Shown here piece by piece: positions 52,959 to 60,899 of a stretch of DNA of 64,000 bases. The notes beneath the pieces were generated by a model that was not told the DNA's origin, did not search any database, and was given only the letters and a program-made list of their open reading frames with translations. Position 1 is the stretch's first letter; each line of letters opens with the position of its first letter. The translations under genes and the position numbers were made by a program. The stretch comes from Shewanella zhangzhouensis (GTDB lineage Bacteria > Pseudomonadota > Gammaproteobacteria > Enterobacterales > Shewanellaceae). The stretch covers positions 2,292,501 through 2,356,500 of the forward strand of contig NZ_CP080414.1 in the NCBI RefSeq assembly GCF_019457615.1, given 5' to 3'.

Positions 52959-53471
52959 TCAAACCATGGCCATCAGATTTCGGTTGTCTGCGTGCTCCAT
53001 CAGTTTTCCGAGTGCACGCTGCGCTTCGAGAATATCGTTAAAGTGTTGGTGAGTAGGTATGGTCGGCCGTGCGTCAGAATAGAAACGACGCTGCACTGTA
53101 GGTGCGCAGTTATTCAAGGCAATTAACATATCAGCAGGAAGGTCGCCTCGGATGACAACAGGCTCAGGCAAGAGTGCCTGGCTTAAATGAAACGCCTTTT
53201 TACCGAATGTTCTGAATACGCCACTGTTATCCATGCAGTCCTCAGCACCGGGTTTGGCGATCAGGGTCTGCTTGGGGGGCAGCTCGAAATGTTTGTGCAG
53301 CTTCTGCTCAACCGATTCATCGGTGGATAACCAAAACTCTGCAAAATCACGGGCATCCTGGGACAACATTGCCAATATCAAGCCAAAATCGCCCCTGCGC
53401 CCCTCTTCAACGGCACGGGCAAGACGGTCACCTACTTGGCTTTCATTGACTAAACCAGCAGCAATCTGCAT
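52959..53471 (-). CDS. VC2046/SO_2500 family protein
   Basis: A 170-aa protein of unknown function. The stretch GDFGLILAMLSQDARDFAEFWL and the C-terminal DILEAQRALGKLMEHADNRNLMA match what I recall of the VC2046/SO_2500 family in Vibrio and Shewanella. No signal peptide or membrane helix. Confidence 0.75.
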   Translation of the reverse strand: MQIAAGLVNESQVGDRLARAVEEGRRGDFGLILAMLSQDARDFAEFWLSTDESVEQKLHKHFELPPKQTLIAKPGAEDCMDNSGVFRTFGKKAFHLSQALLPEPVVIRGDLPADMLIALNNCAPTVQRRFYSDARPTIPTHQHFNDILEAQRALGKLMEHADNRNLMAMV

Positions 53472-53552
53472 AAAAAAACATCACAAAAACAGGTCGTTGT
53501 CATTTAATCGACCAATCGGCGCCTAACTTTAGCCTTTTTTGCAAATTTAGCC

Positions 53553-53581
53553 TTTACATGACTATCGATTCTGCTTACTAT
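53553..53581 (+). promoter_or_regulatory. Predicted promoter of the tRNA-Tyr cluster
   Basis: -35 TTTACA (53553-53558), a 17-bp spacer, -10 TACTAT (53576-53581), then a GC-rich discriminator (GGCCGCCGC) typical of stringently controlled stable RNA promoters. Confidence 0.7.
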
Positions 53582-53596
53582 GGCCGCCGCTGATGA

Positions 53597-53681
53597 GGAG
53601 GGGTTCCCGAGTGGCCAAAGGGATCAGACTGTAAATCTGACGGCTCCGCCTTCGAAGGTTCGAATCCTTCTCCCTCCACCA
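53597..53681 (+). tRNA. tRNA-Tyr (GTA), copy 1
   Basis: An 85-nt class II tRNA with a long variable arm. Anticodon GTA in CTGTAAATC, T arm GGTTCGAATCC and encoded CCA. Confidence 0.97.
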
Positions 53682-53720
53682 CTTCAGCAACGCAAGAAAA
53701 ATGTAAAGCAAGAAACTCGT

Positions 53721-53805
53721 GGAGGGGTTCCCGAGTGGCCAAAGGGATCAGACTGTAAATCTGACGGCTCCGCCTTCGAAGGTTCGAATCCTTCTCCCTC
53801 CACCA
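53721..53805 (+). tRNA. tRNA-Tyr (GTA), copy 2
   Basis: Identical in sequence to copy 1, 39 bp downstream. Confidence 0.97.
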
Positions 53806-53832
53806 CTTGTTTCTTTCACTTTACGCCATGAT

Positions 53833-53917
53833 GGAGGGGTTCCCGAGTGGCCAAAGGGATCAGACTGTAAATCTGACGGCTCCGCCTTCGAAGGTTCGAA
53901 TCCTTCTCCCTCCACCA
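53833..53917 (+). tRNA. tRNA-Tyr (GTA), copy 3
   Basis: Identical to copies 1 and 2, 27 bp after copy 2. The spacers differ, unlike those in the tRNA-Asn cluster. Confidence 0.97.
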
Positions 53918-54078
53918 TCTTGTCTGCTTTGGTCGGCAGAATCTATTGTAATTCACCTCGCTTTTCACATCTGTTAATGCCAATCGCAACAATCTCAGCC
54001 AGCTTTGATCCTGACGCTGTGAAATCCTGTTGATTTTTCATATTATCCAAGCTCGTATCGCAAAACACAGGACTCCCC

Positions 54079-55149
54079 ATGAGCCTTCCCATATGCACCA
54101 GCTGGGTAGCCAATGCCATCGGCAAAATTGAAGCCGACTTTCAGCGCAGCGCCGACACCCATCTTATTAAGCTCGAGTTACCGATACTGGACGGCATCGA
54201 CATCTATTTAAAAGACGAAAGCACCCACCCCACAGGTAGCCTCAAACATCGTCTCGCCCGTTCACTGTTCCTGTATGCCCTTTGTAACGGCTGGATTAAA
54301 GAAGGCACGGCGGTTATCGAGTCTTCATCCGGCAGCACGGCTGTATCGGAGGCCTATTTTGCCCGCCTGCTTGGTTTACCCTTTATTGCGGTGATGCCAA
54401 AGAGCACCGCCAAGCGCAAAATCGAGCAAATTGAGTTTTATGGCGGCCGTTGCCATTTTGTTGAACATTCCAGCGAGATTTACGCCGAGTCAGAGAAGCT
54501 TGCCAGAGAACTCAACGGCCATTACATGGATCAGTTTACCTACGCCGAACGGGCCACCGACTGGCGCGGCAACAACAACATCGCCAACGCGATTTTTGGC
54601 CAAATGGAGCGCGAACCCCATCCCATCCCCAGCTGGATTGTAATGAGCCCGGGCACTGGCGGCACGTCAGCCACCATTGGTCGCTATATCCGCTATCAGC
54701 GCCTCGCTACCAAATTGCTGGTGGTCGACCCGCAGCACTCGGTGTTTTACGACTACTTCAATACCGGTGACGCCAGCATTACCTGTGAAAAAGGCAGCTG
54801 TATTGAAGGCATTGGCCGGCCCAGAGTGGAGCCCTCTTTTATTCCGGGAGTGGTGGATGAAATGCTGAAAGTCGCGGACGTGAACTCCATTGCCACCATG
54901 TATTGGCTTGAAGCGTTAATCGGCCGCAAAACCGGACCTTCTACCGGCACCAACTTGTACGGCGCGCTGAAACTGGCTTCCCAAATGAAGGCAAGCGGCG
55001 AAAGCGGCAGTATCGTTACGCTTATCTGCGATCCCGGCGAGCGGTATCTCGATACCTACTACAACAGCGACTGGGTGGGTTCTCACATCGGCGATATCAC
55101 CGCAGCCAGTGCTGCCCTCGCCGCCTTCAATGAAAGTGGCAAGCTGTGA
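54079..55149 (+). CDS. PLP-dependent cysteine synthase-like enzyme
   Basis: A 356-aa fold-type II PLP enzyme of the cysteine synthase/cystathionine beta-synthase family. The PLP Lys is in STHPTGSLKHRLA (K56), the substrate loop is SSSGSTAVSEA and the phosphate loop is SPGTGGTSATIGRY. Length and sequence look closer to the Cds1-like cysteine desulfhydrase branch than to CysK/CysM; this is a judgement, not a search result. It follows the tRNA-Tyr cluster. Confidence 0.8.
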   Translation: MSLPICTSWVANAIGKIEADFQRSADTHLIKLELPILDGIDIYLKDESTHPTGSLKHRLARSLFLYALCNGWIKEGTAVIESSSGSTAVSEAYFARLLGLPFIAVMPKSTAKRKIEQIEFYGGRCHFVEHSSEIYAESEKLARELNGHYMDQFTYAERATDWRGNNNIANAIFGQMEREPHPIPSWIVMSPGTGGTSATIGRYIRYQRLATKLLVVDPQHSVFYDYFNTGDASITCEKGSCIEGIGRPRVEPSFIPGVVDEMLKVADVNSIATMYWLEALIGRKTGPSTGTNLYGALKLASQMKASGESGSIVTLICDPGERYLDTYYNSDWVGSHIGDITAASAALAAFNESGKL

Positions 55150-55165
55150 GTGCCTGTTGACTCAA

Positions 55166-55194
55166 CTAAAAAAGCTCCCGTGGGAGCTTTTTTA
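55166..55194. terminator. Bidirectional terminator
   Basis: Stem AAAAAGCTCCC / GGGAGCTTTTTT between the cysteine synthase-like gene and queE. Confidence 0.88.
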
Positions 55195-55224
55195 TTGGCA
55201 GGACTTCCGCAAAAGACCTATTAA

Positions 55225-55896
55225 TCAATCAATATTCAAATACTTATGGGTTTGAATTGATAGACGCCAGTTGCGGGCAATGCAGGTTTTCATCGCAAGC
55301 TCTGTGGCACGGGCCTTCTGGCTGATGGGCTGCAAACAAATGGTTTTGCCAGTGATATCCACACCTTCCAGTAGCGCATCGAGCTCATCAATGTGCGCAT
55401 CGGTAGCCACTGGATGCTTGATTTCATTGGCACGTTCAAGGGCTTGTTTCAGCACCGGATAGCCGCCTTTCATATTCACCTTGGGCGATACAGTCACATA
55501 GGTGCTCTCTGAGCAGCGCACCTCAAAGGTGCCACTGGTTTCAATCTGGCAATGAAACCCTGCCGCTTCAAAGCCTTGGGTTAAATCCGTTAAGTCGTGC
55601 ATACAGGGTTCGCCGCCGGTGATCACCACCAGTTTGGCGGAAAAGCCCTTATTAATGAATGCATCCACTAAAGATGAAGCCGAATGCATTGCCCATCGGC
55701 CAATGCTGCCATCCACCTGAATAACGTCTGCGGGCGCCACTTTATTTTGTTCGAGCACATCCCAGGTTTGGGCGGTGTCGCACCAGGGGCAGGCTACCGG
55801 GCAGCCCTGCAGGCGCACGAAGATGGCGGGCAGGCCAGTGTGGCTGCCTTCACCCTGAATGGTTTCAAAGACTTCGTTGATGGGATACTCGGTCAT
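55225..55896 (-). CDS. queE: 7-carboxy-7-deazaguanine synthase QueE
   Basis: A radical SAM enzyme of queuosine biosynthesis that makes 7-carboxy-7-deazaguanine. The 223-aa protein has the radical SAM cluster motif C-x3-C-x2-C in QGCPVACPWCDTAQTW. The ITGGEPCMHDL motif is also present. The ATG at 55896 gives MTEYPINEVFETIQGEG, a family N-terminus. It is divergent from queC. Confidence 0.94.
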   Translation of the reverse strand: MTEYPINEVFETIQGEGSHTGLPAIFVRLQGCPVACPWCDTAQTWDVLEQNKVAPADVIQVDGSIGRWAMHSASSLVDAFINKGFSAKLVVITGGEPCMHDLTDLTQGFEAAGFHCQIETSGTFEVRCSESTYVTVSPKVNMKGGYPVLKQALERANEIKHPVATDAHIDELDALLEGVDITGKTICLQPISQKARATELAMKTCIARNWRLSIQTHKYLNID

Positions 55897-56086
55897 CAGG
55901 ACTCGCTCGTTTGGTGTCGCTGCCGTAGCAGGGAAACGACATACATTCAATTCGGCCGGCTGTTATAGAAGATTTCAGCCACGGATTCAAGGGAACTTTT
56001 ACGCGTCAGAAACCAGTTACTTTGAAGCTGCCCGGCTGCTGGGATACACTATATCCCCAAAAGTTTAACTCAGTATCGGTTTTTCC

Positions 56087-56779
56087 ATGTCCAAAGCAGT
56101 TGTCGTATTCAGTGGTGGTCAGGATTCCACTACCTGTCTGGTGCAGGCCCTGTCTCAGTTTAATGAAGTACACGCCATCACCTTCGATTATGGTCAGCGC
56201 CACAGTGAAGAAATTGACGTAGCCAAATCGCTGGCAAACGAGCTTGGCTGTGCGTCCCACAAAATCATGGACGTGTCTTTGCTTGGCGAGCTTGCCATCA
56301 GCGCCCTCACCCGAGACGCCATCCCCGTTTCCCACGAACTGATGGAAAATGGTCTGCCCAATACCTTTGTCCCGGGTCGCAATATCCTCTTCTTAACCCT
56401 TGCCGGCATATACGCCTATCAACTTGGCGCCGATACTGTGATCACCGGTGTATGTGAAACCGACTTCTCTGGCTATCCTGATTGCCGCAATGATTTCATC
56501 AAAGCCATGGAGCAGGCGCTCAATCTGGGTATGGACAAACAACTTGAAATTCGCACGCCGCTGATGTGGCTCAATAAAGCCGAAACCTGGGCGCTGGCCG
56601 ACCGTTACGGCAAGCTCGAACTGGTGCGGAATCAAACCCTGACCTGTTACAACGGGATCCGTGGCGATGGGTGTGGCGATTGCCCCGCCTGCCTGCTGCG
56701 ACGCCGCGGCCTTGAGGACTACCTCAATAATCGTGATGCGGTAAACGCAGAACTTACCAACAAGACGGCCGCCAATTGA
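56087..56779 (+). CDS. queC: 7-cyano-7-deazaguanine synthase QueC
   Basis: Converts 7-carboxy-7-deazaguanine to preQ0 in queuosine biosynthesis. The 230-aa protein has the PP-loop FSGGQDSTTC (residues ~8-17) and a C-terminal zinc site CYNGIRGDGCGDCPAC. It is divergent from queE, and its stop overlaps the next gene's start (TTGA). Confidence 0.95.
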   Translation: MSKAVVVFSGGQDSTTCLVQALSQFNEVHAITFDYGQRHSEEIDVAKSLANELGCASHKIMDVSLLGELAISALTRDAIPVSHELMENGLPNTFVPGRNILFLTLAGIYAYQLGADTVITGVCETDFSGYPDCRNDFIKAMEQALNLGMDKQLEIRTPLMWLNKAETWALADRYGKLELVRNQTLTCYNGIRGDGCGDCPACLLRRRGLEDYLNNRDAVNAELTNKTAAN

Positions 56780-57390
56780 GCTTACTGCCATCAAGCCTGT
56801 TGCCTTCAATAGACAAGCGCCTGCTAATGATAGGCGCTCTGCTGTCCCTGCTCTGTGCTGCGCTCTATTTTTTGCCTGTTGATGGGAAGCTTAATTGGCA
56901 AAGGCACCTTATTGGCGCAGGCGAATATTGGCGCCTTATCAGCGGCAACTTGCTGCACACCAACCACTGGCATTTCTTGATGAACCTGGCGGGCTTCTGG
57001 GTGATTTTGAGCTTGCATCATTTTCATTACCGCGCGGCCGGGCTCGTGTTGCTGCTGTTTGTTCTCTGCCTCGGTGAAGGTATTGGCCTGTACCTGTTTT
57101 ACCCAAGCCTTCAGGCGTATGTGGGCCTAAGCGGTATTTTGCACGGCCTCTTTGCCTTTGGTGCTCTGATGGATATTAAGCGCGGGCTTAAATCCGGCTG
57201 GCTGCTGCTGATTGGCCTGGGTTTAAAAGTGGGATACGAGCAGTATTTTGGCGCCAGCAACGATGTGGCGAGCCTGATTGGTGCCAGGGTCGCTACCGAG
57301 TCGCATTTGGTGGGTGCACTGCTTGGCACAGCCCTGGGAGTGGCCTATCTCGCCTATTGCTCATCGAATGTGACAAAGAGTCCCGCATAA
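56776..57390 (+). CDS. rrtA: Rhombosortase (rhomboid-family protease)
   Basis: A 204-aa rhomboid protease of the rhombosortase type, which processes proteins carrying a C-terminal GlyGly-CTERM signal. Six hydrophobic segments are visible. The catalytic Ser is in VGLSGILHG and the catalytic His in ESHLVGALLG; HTNHWHFLMNLAGFW carries the conserved rhomboid NxxH-like segment. The TTG start overlaps the queC stop. An internal ATG at 56827 would delete part of the first membrane segment. Confidence 0.85.
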   Translation: MSLLPSSLLPSIDKRLLMIGALLSLLCAALYFLPVDGKLNWQRHLIGAGEYWRLISGNLLHTNHWHFLMNLAGFWVILSLHHFHYRAAGLVLLLFVLCLGEGIGLYLFYPSLQAYVGLSGILHGLFAFGALMDIKRGLKSGWLLLIGLGLKVGYEQYFGASNDVASLIGARVATESHLVGALLGTALGVAYLAYCSSNVTKSPA

Positions 57391-57424
57391 ATCCGGCCAG
57401 TTGCCCCTTATCTCAAAGCAGAGA

Positions 57425-57453
57425 GAAAAAACGCGCCAGTGGCGCGTTTTTCA
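57425..57453. terminator. Bidirectional terminator
   Basis: Stem AAAACGCGCC / GGCGCGTTTT with loop AGT between rrtA and uvrB. Confidence 0.88.
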
Positions 57454-57494
57454 TGTTTGCACTTGCCTTCAGATGGCTAGGCTCTGTTTAAGAC

Positions 57495-59513
57495 TCAAGC
57501 TTCCAGCAGCTGCTGGCGCAGCCCATGGATTTCATCCCTGAGCGCGGCGGCCTGCTCGAACTCCAGATCCCGTGCATGCTGATGCATCTGTTTTTCAAGC
57601 GCATCTATGGTCACGGCAATCTGATGCGGGTCGTGCTTCATCGACGGTTTACCTGTGCCGGCGCTGCGACCTGACACCTTGGCCGCGCCGCGGCTTGGTG
57701 CAGACCTCTCGCCCACATCCATCACATCGGTGATTTTCTTCACCACGCCGCGGGGGACAATGCCGTGCTCTTCATTGAACTGCATCTGTTTGGCGCGGCG
57801 ACGGTCAGTTTCAGCCATGGCGCGGGCCATGGAGTCAGTAATACGGTCGGCATAGAGAATCACTTTGCCGTTCACGTTACGGGCTGCGCGGCCTACGGTC
57901 TGAATAAGCGAGCGTTCTGAGCGCAAAAAGCCCTCTTTATCAGCATCGAGAATACACACCAGAGACACTTCCGGCATGTCGAGACCTTCTCTTAACAAGT
58001 TAATGCCGACCAGCACATCGAAGACGCCAAGTCGCAGGTCGCGGATAATTTCCATTCGCTCCACAGTATCGATATCCGAGTGCAAGTAGCGCACTTTAAC
58101 GCCGTGCTCGTCGAGGTAATCGGTGAGATCTTCTGCCATCCGCTTGGTGAGTGTGGTCACCAGCACCCGCTCATTCACTTCCACCCGCTTGGCGACTTCA
58201 GAGAGAAGATCATCAACCTGAATGGCCACAGGACGTACTTCCAGCTCGGGGTCAATCAAACCGGTTGGCCGCACTACCTGCTCAGCAATGTCTTCCCCGC
58301 TTTTCTCCAGCTCATACTTACCGGGCGTTGCCGAGACGAAAATGGTCTGGGGCATCAGGGATTCAAATTCTTCAAACTTCAGCGGCCGGTTATCCAGTGC
58401 TGAAGGCAAACGGAAACCATATTCCACCAGGGTGGTTTTACGTGAGCGGTCACCCTTATACATGGCGCCAATTTGCGGCACTGTGTTGTGGGACTCATCA
58501 ATGATCATCAGGCCATCGGCAGGCAGATAGTCAAGCAGCGTTGGGGGCCCTTCCCCTTCGGCGCGGCCAGACAGATATCGGGAGTAATTTTCAATCCCGG
58601 AGCAGTATCCCAGCTCTGTCATCATTTCCACATCGTACTGAACCCGCTCGGTAATACGCTGCGCCTCGATGAGCTTGTGGTTATCCAAAAACTGCTGCTT
58701 GCGCCCCCTCAGTTCATCTTTAATCTGATCAATGGCTTCGAGGATCTTTTCCCGCGGCGTTACATAGTGGGTTTTGGGGTACACTGTGGCGCGAGCAAGA
58801 CGTTTGGTCACCTGACCCGTGAGGGGATCAAACTCGCTGATGCGCTCAATCTCATCGTCGAACAGTTCAACCCGAATGGCATCCCGCTCCGAATCCGCCG
58901 GAAAAATGTCAATGACTTCTCCCCGAACCCGGAAGGTGCCCCGCTGCAAATCGATGTCGTTGCGGCTGTATTGCAGTTCGCTAAGGCGCCTTAAGATGTC
59001 ACGCTGGCCCATAAAGTCGCCCTGGCGCAAATGCAGCAGCATCTTCATATAGGAGTCAGGGTCACCCAAACCATAGATCGCGGAGACTGACGCGACAATG
59101 ATGACATCACGGCGTTCAAGCAAGGCCTTTGTGGCTGACAGACGCATCTGTTCTATGTGGGCGTTTACCGAGGCATCTTTCTCAATAAAGGTATTGGATG
59201 CCGGCACATAGGCTTCTGGTTGATAGTAGTCGTAGTAAGAAACAAAGTATTCCACCGCATTATTGGGAAAGAACTCTTTCATCTCGCCATAGAGCTGGGC
59301 CGCCAGCGTCTTATTGGGTGCCATGATAATGGTGGGCCGCCCCAGGGTGGCAATGACATTCGCCACGGTAAAGGTCTTGCCAGAGCCTGTTACGCCCAGC
59401 AAGGTTTGACAGGCGAGTCCTGATTCCAGCCCGTCGATCAGTTTGGCGATGGCTTTAGGCTGATCGCCTGCGGGTGAATACTGGGAAGAAAGTTGAAAAA
59501 CTTGCTCAGACAC
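57495..59513 (-). CDS. uvrB: Excinuclease ABC subunit B (UvrB)
   Basis: The damage-verifying helicase of nucleotide excision repair. The 672-aa length is standard. Walker A is GVTGSGKTFT near residue 40, the beta-hairpin region is FVSYYDYYQPEAYVP, DESH is near 337, and helicase motif VI is QTVGRAARN. The C-terminal UVR domain (ALEKQMHQHARDLEFEQAA) binds UvrC. No convincing LexA box was found upstream, although uvrB is SOS-regulated in E. coli. Confidence 0.97.
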   Translation of the reverse strand: MSEQVFQLSSQYSPAGDQPKAIAKLIDGLESGLACQTLLGVTGSGKTFTVANVIATLGRPTIIMAPNKTLAAQLYGEMKEFFPNNAVEYFVSYYDYYQPEAYVPASNTFIEKDASVNAHIEQMRLSATKALLERRDVIIVASVSAIYGLGDPDSYMKMLLHLRQGDFMGQRDILRRLSELQYSRNDIDLQRGTFRVRGEVIDIFPADSERDAIRVELFDDEIERISEFDPLTGQVTKRLARATVYPKTHYVTPREKILEAIDQIKDELRGRKQQFLDNHKLIEAQRITERVQYDVEMMTELGYCSGIENYSRYLSGRAEGEGPPTLLDYLPADGLMIIDESHNTVPQIGAMYKGDRSRKTTLVEYGFRLPSALDNRPLKFEEFESLMPQTIFVSATPGKYELEKSGEDIAEQVVRPTGLIDPELEVRPVAIQVDDLLSEVAKRVEVNERVLVTTLTKRMAEDLTDYLDEHGVKVRYLHSDIDTVERMEIIRDLRLGVFDVLVGINLLREGLDMPEVSLVCILDADKEGFLRSERSLIQTVGRAARNVNGKVILYADRITDSMARAMAETDRRRAKQMQFNEEHGIVPRGVVKKITDVMDVGERSAPSRGAAKVSGRSAGTGKPSMKHDPHQIAVTIDALEKQMHQHARDLEFEQAAALRDEIHGLRQQLLEA

Positions 59514-60201
59514 AGAAAAGTTCGTCCTCGTTAAGCCGGGCTCCTAGTGTAAACCAGCGCACCTTCGACGCCAACTGCACTGAATCAGCAGGATATGCTC
59601 TTTGACTAATACAGTATTTTGTAACTCTCTGACATACCGCTCTCGGTTGGTGCCTTTTACTTATTTGGTACGCTTGTACAGCACTCACTGATAAATTCAT
59701 GCACACATTTTATGTTGTCGTGTCTCTACAATTTTCAGTCACAATGGCATTGCCCCCCTCTCTACTACCACAAACAACTTGACATTGATTTTATTGAACA
59801 TTTTTACGCCGCACTGTGAAGGTGCATTTTAAGACAAATCCCGGATTCATGCGGGTTTGCAGCCTCATTTATTGTGAAACTCACAGGCTTATCCACAGAA
59901 ATTGTGGAAAAGTACCTGAAAGCCTCACCGGGCGTGGCTTTGGCCAGGGTTAAGGTCAGGGGGCCCTTCTGCGGGTCGGTTTGTAATTTAACTACATCTG
60001 TAATTGCCGCATCCGGGTGCTGGCGCGCTGATCCTTAAAACCTCAGTGATTCTTAGACAGCTTTCTGCTCAGGAACGAAAGTTTCGCACCATAAAACAGT
60101 CACTTGCTGGGTAAATGCTGAACATTGTGCTGATTTTCGCGCCACGATGCACATTAGATGAGCACTTAACGACTTAATCACACTTTTTTTGGTTTCCAGC
60201 G
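59514..60201. other. Long intergenic region upstream of uvrB and tRNA-Asn
   Basis: About 690 bp without a supported gene. It contains a pair of inverted DnaA boxes (59889-59911) and the leader of the tRNA-Asn promoter. Reading frames here are short and lack ribosome binding sites. Confidence 0.5.
59889..59911. repeat. Inverted pair of DnaA boxes
   Basis: TTATCCACA (perfect DnaA box) then GAAAT then TGTGGAAAA, which is TTTTCCACA on the other strand, a common DnaA-box variant. Facing boxes 5 bp apart. Confidence 0.55.
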
Positions 60202-60230
60202 TTGACTCATCAGGCCACCCGTTTTACTAT
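60202..60230 (+). promoter_or_regulatory. Predicted promoter of the tRNA-Asn cluster
   Basis: -35 TTGACT (60202-60207), 17-bp spacer, -10 TACTAT (60225-60230), then GCGCTCC, a GC-rich stringent-type discriminator. About 38 bp before the first tRNA-Asn. Confidence 0.75.
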
Positions 60231-60267
60231 GCGCTCCGTTCTCAGCGAGCAGTTGTTTTACAACGAT

Positions 60268-60343
60268 TCCCCTGTAGTTCAGTCGGTAGAACGGCGGACT
60301 GTTAATCCGTATGTCACTGGTTCAAGTCCAGTCAGGGGAGCCA
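60268..60343 (+). tRNA. tRNA-Asn (GTT), copy 1
   Basis: A 76-nt cloverleaf with anticodon GTT in ACTGTTAAT, T arm GGTTCAAGTCC and encoded CCA. Confidence 0.97.
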
Positions 60344-60392
60344 CTCTCTGAAACACGCCCTTAAGGGCATGAAGTTAATCGCAAAAATTTGT

Positions 60393-60468
60393 TCCCCTGT
60401 AGTTCAGTCGGTAGAACGGCGGACTGTTAATCCGTATGTCACTGGTTCAAGTCCAGTCAGGGGAGCCA
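60393..60468 (+). tRNA. tRNA-Asn (GTT), copy 2
   Basis: Identical to copy 1. Begins the first of the 99-bp tandem units. Confidence 0.97.
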
Positions 60469-60491
60469 ACTTCAAAAGCGATACAATCTGT

Positions 60492-60567
60492 TCCCCTGTA
60501 GTTCAGTCGGTAGAACGGCGGACTGTTAATCCGTATGTCACTGGTTCAAGTCCAGTCAGGGGAGCCA
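60492..60567 (+). tRNA. tRNA-Asn (GTT), copy 3
   Basis: Identical to copy 1. Preceded by the same 23-bp spacer as copy 4. Confidence 0.97.
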
Positions 60568-60590
60568 ACTTCAAAAGCGATACAATCTGT

Positions 60591-60666
60591 TCCCCTGTAG
60601 TTCAGTCGGTAGAACGGCGGACTGTTAATCCGTATGTCACTGGTTCAAGTCCAGTCAGGGGAGCCA
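60591..60666 (+). tRNA. tRNA-Asn (GTT), copy 4
   Basis: Identical to copy 1; third 99-bp-spaced unit. Confidence 0.97.
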
Positions 60667-60688
60667 ATCGCACTTCATTTTTTTCGAT

Positions 60689-60764
60689 TCCCCTGTAGTT
60701 CAGTCGGTAGAACGGCGGACTGTTAATCCGTATGTCACTGGTTCAAGTCCAGTCAGGGGAGCCA
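60689..60764 (+). tRNA. tRNA-Asn (GTT), copy 5
   Basis: Identical to copy 1; its upstream spacer differs from the tandem ones. Confidence 0.97.
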
Positions 60765-60899
60765 TCGAAGTCCACGTTGTTCATTCCCCTACTCACTGCA
60801 TTGCAAATCCCGTTGATTTGGATTTTGTTTTTTCCGCTTTGAGGTTACACTTTTCGCTGTTCTTAACATTCTTTAGCTAAAATCATCAAAACGGCGTTA

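Larger units (their letters stand above)
60393..60666 (+). repeat. Tandem 99-bp repeat carrying tRNA-Asn
   Basis: tRNA plus the same 23-bp spacer (AACTTCAAAAGCGATACAAT...) repeats with exact 99-bp period for copies 2, 3 and 4. It marks recent unequal-crossover amplification. Confidence 0.92.

Noticed and set aside
53580..54033. Two open frames with repeated Gly-Gly-Val-Pro-Glu-Trp or similar
   Set aside because: They are read through the three tRNA-Tyr genes.
55951..56086. preQ1 riboswitch between queE and queC
   Set aside because: No recognisable preQ1 aptamer pattern in either direction.
59630..59700. LexA box for uvrB (CTGTACAAGCGTACCA and CTGTATTAGTCAAAGA)
   Set aside because: Neither matches CTG-N10-CAG; too many mismatches.
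60369..60698. Open frame with three repeats of SPVVQSVERR...
   Set aside because: It is the translation of the tandem tRNA-Asn genes, not a protein.
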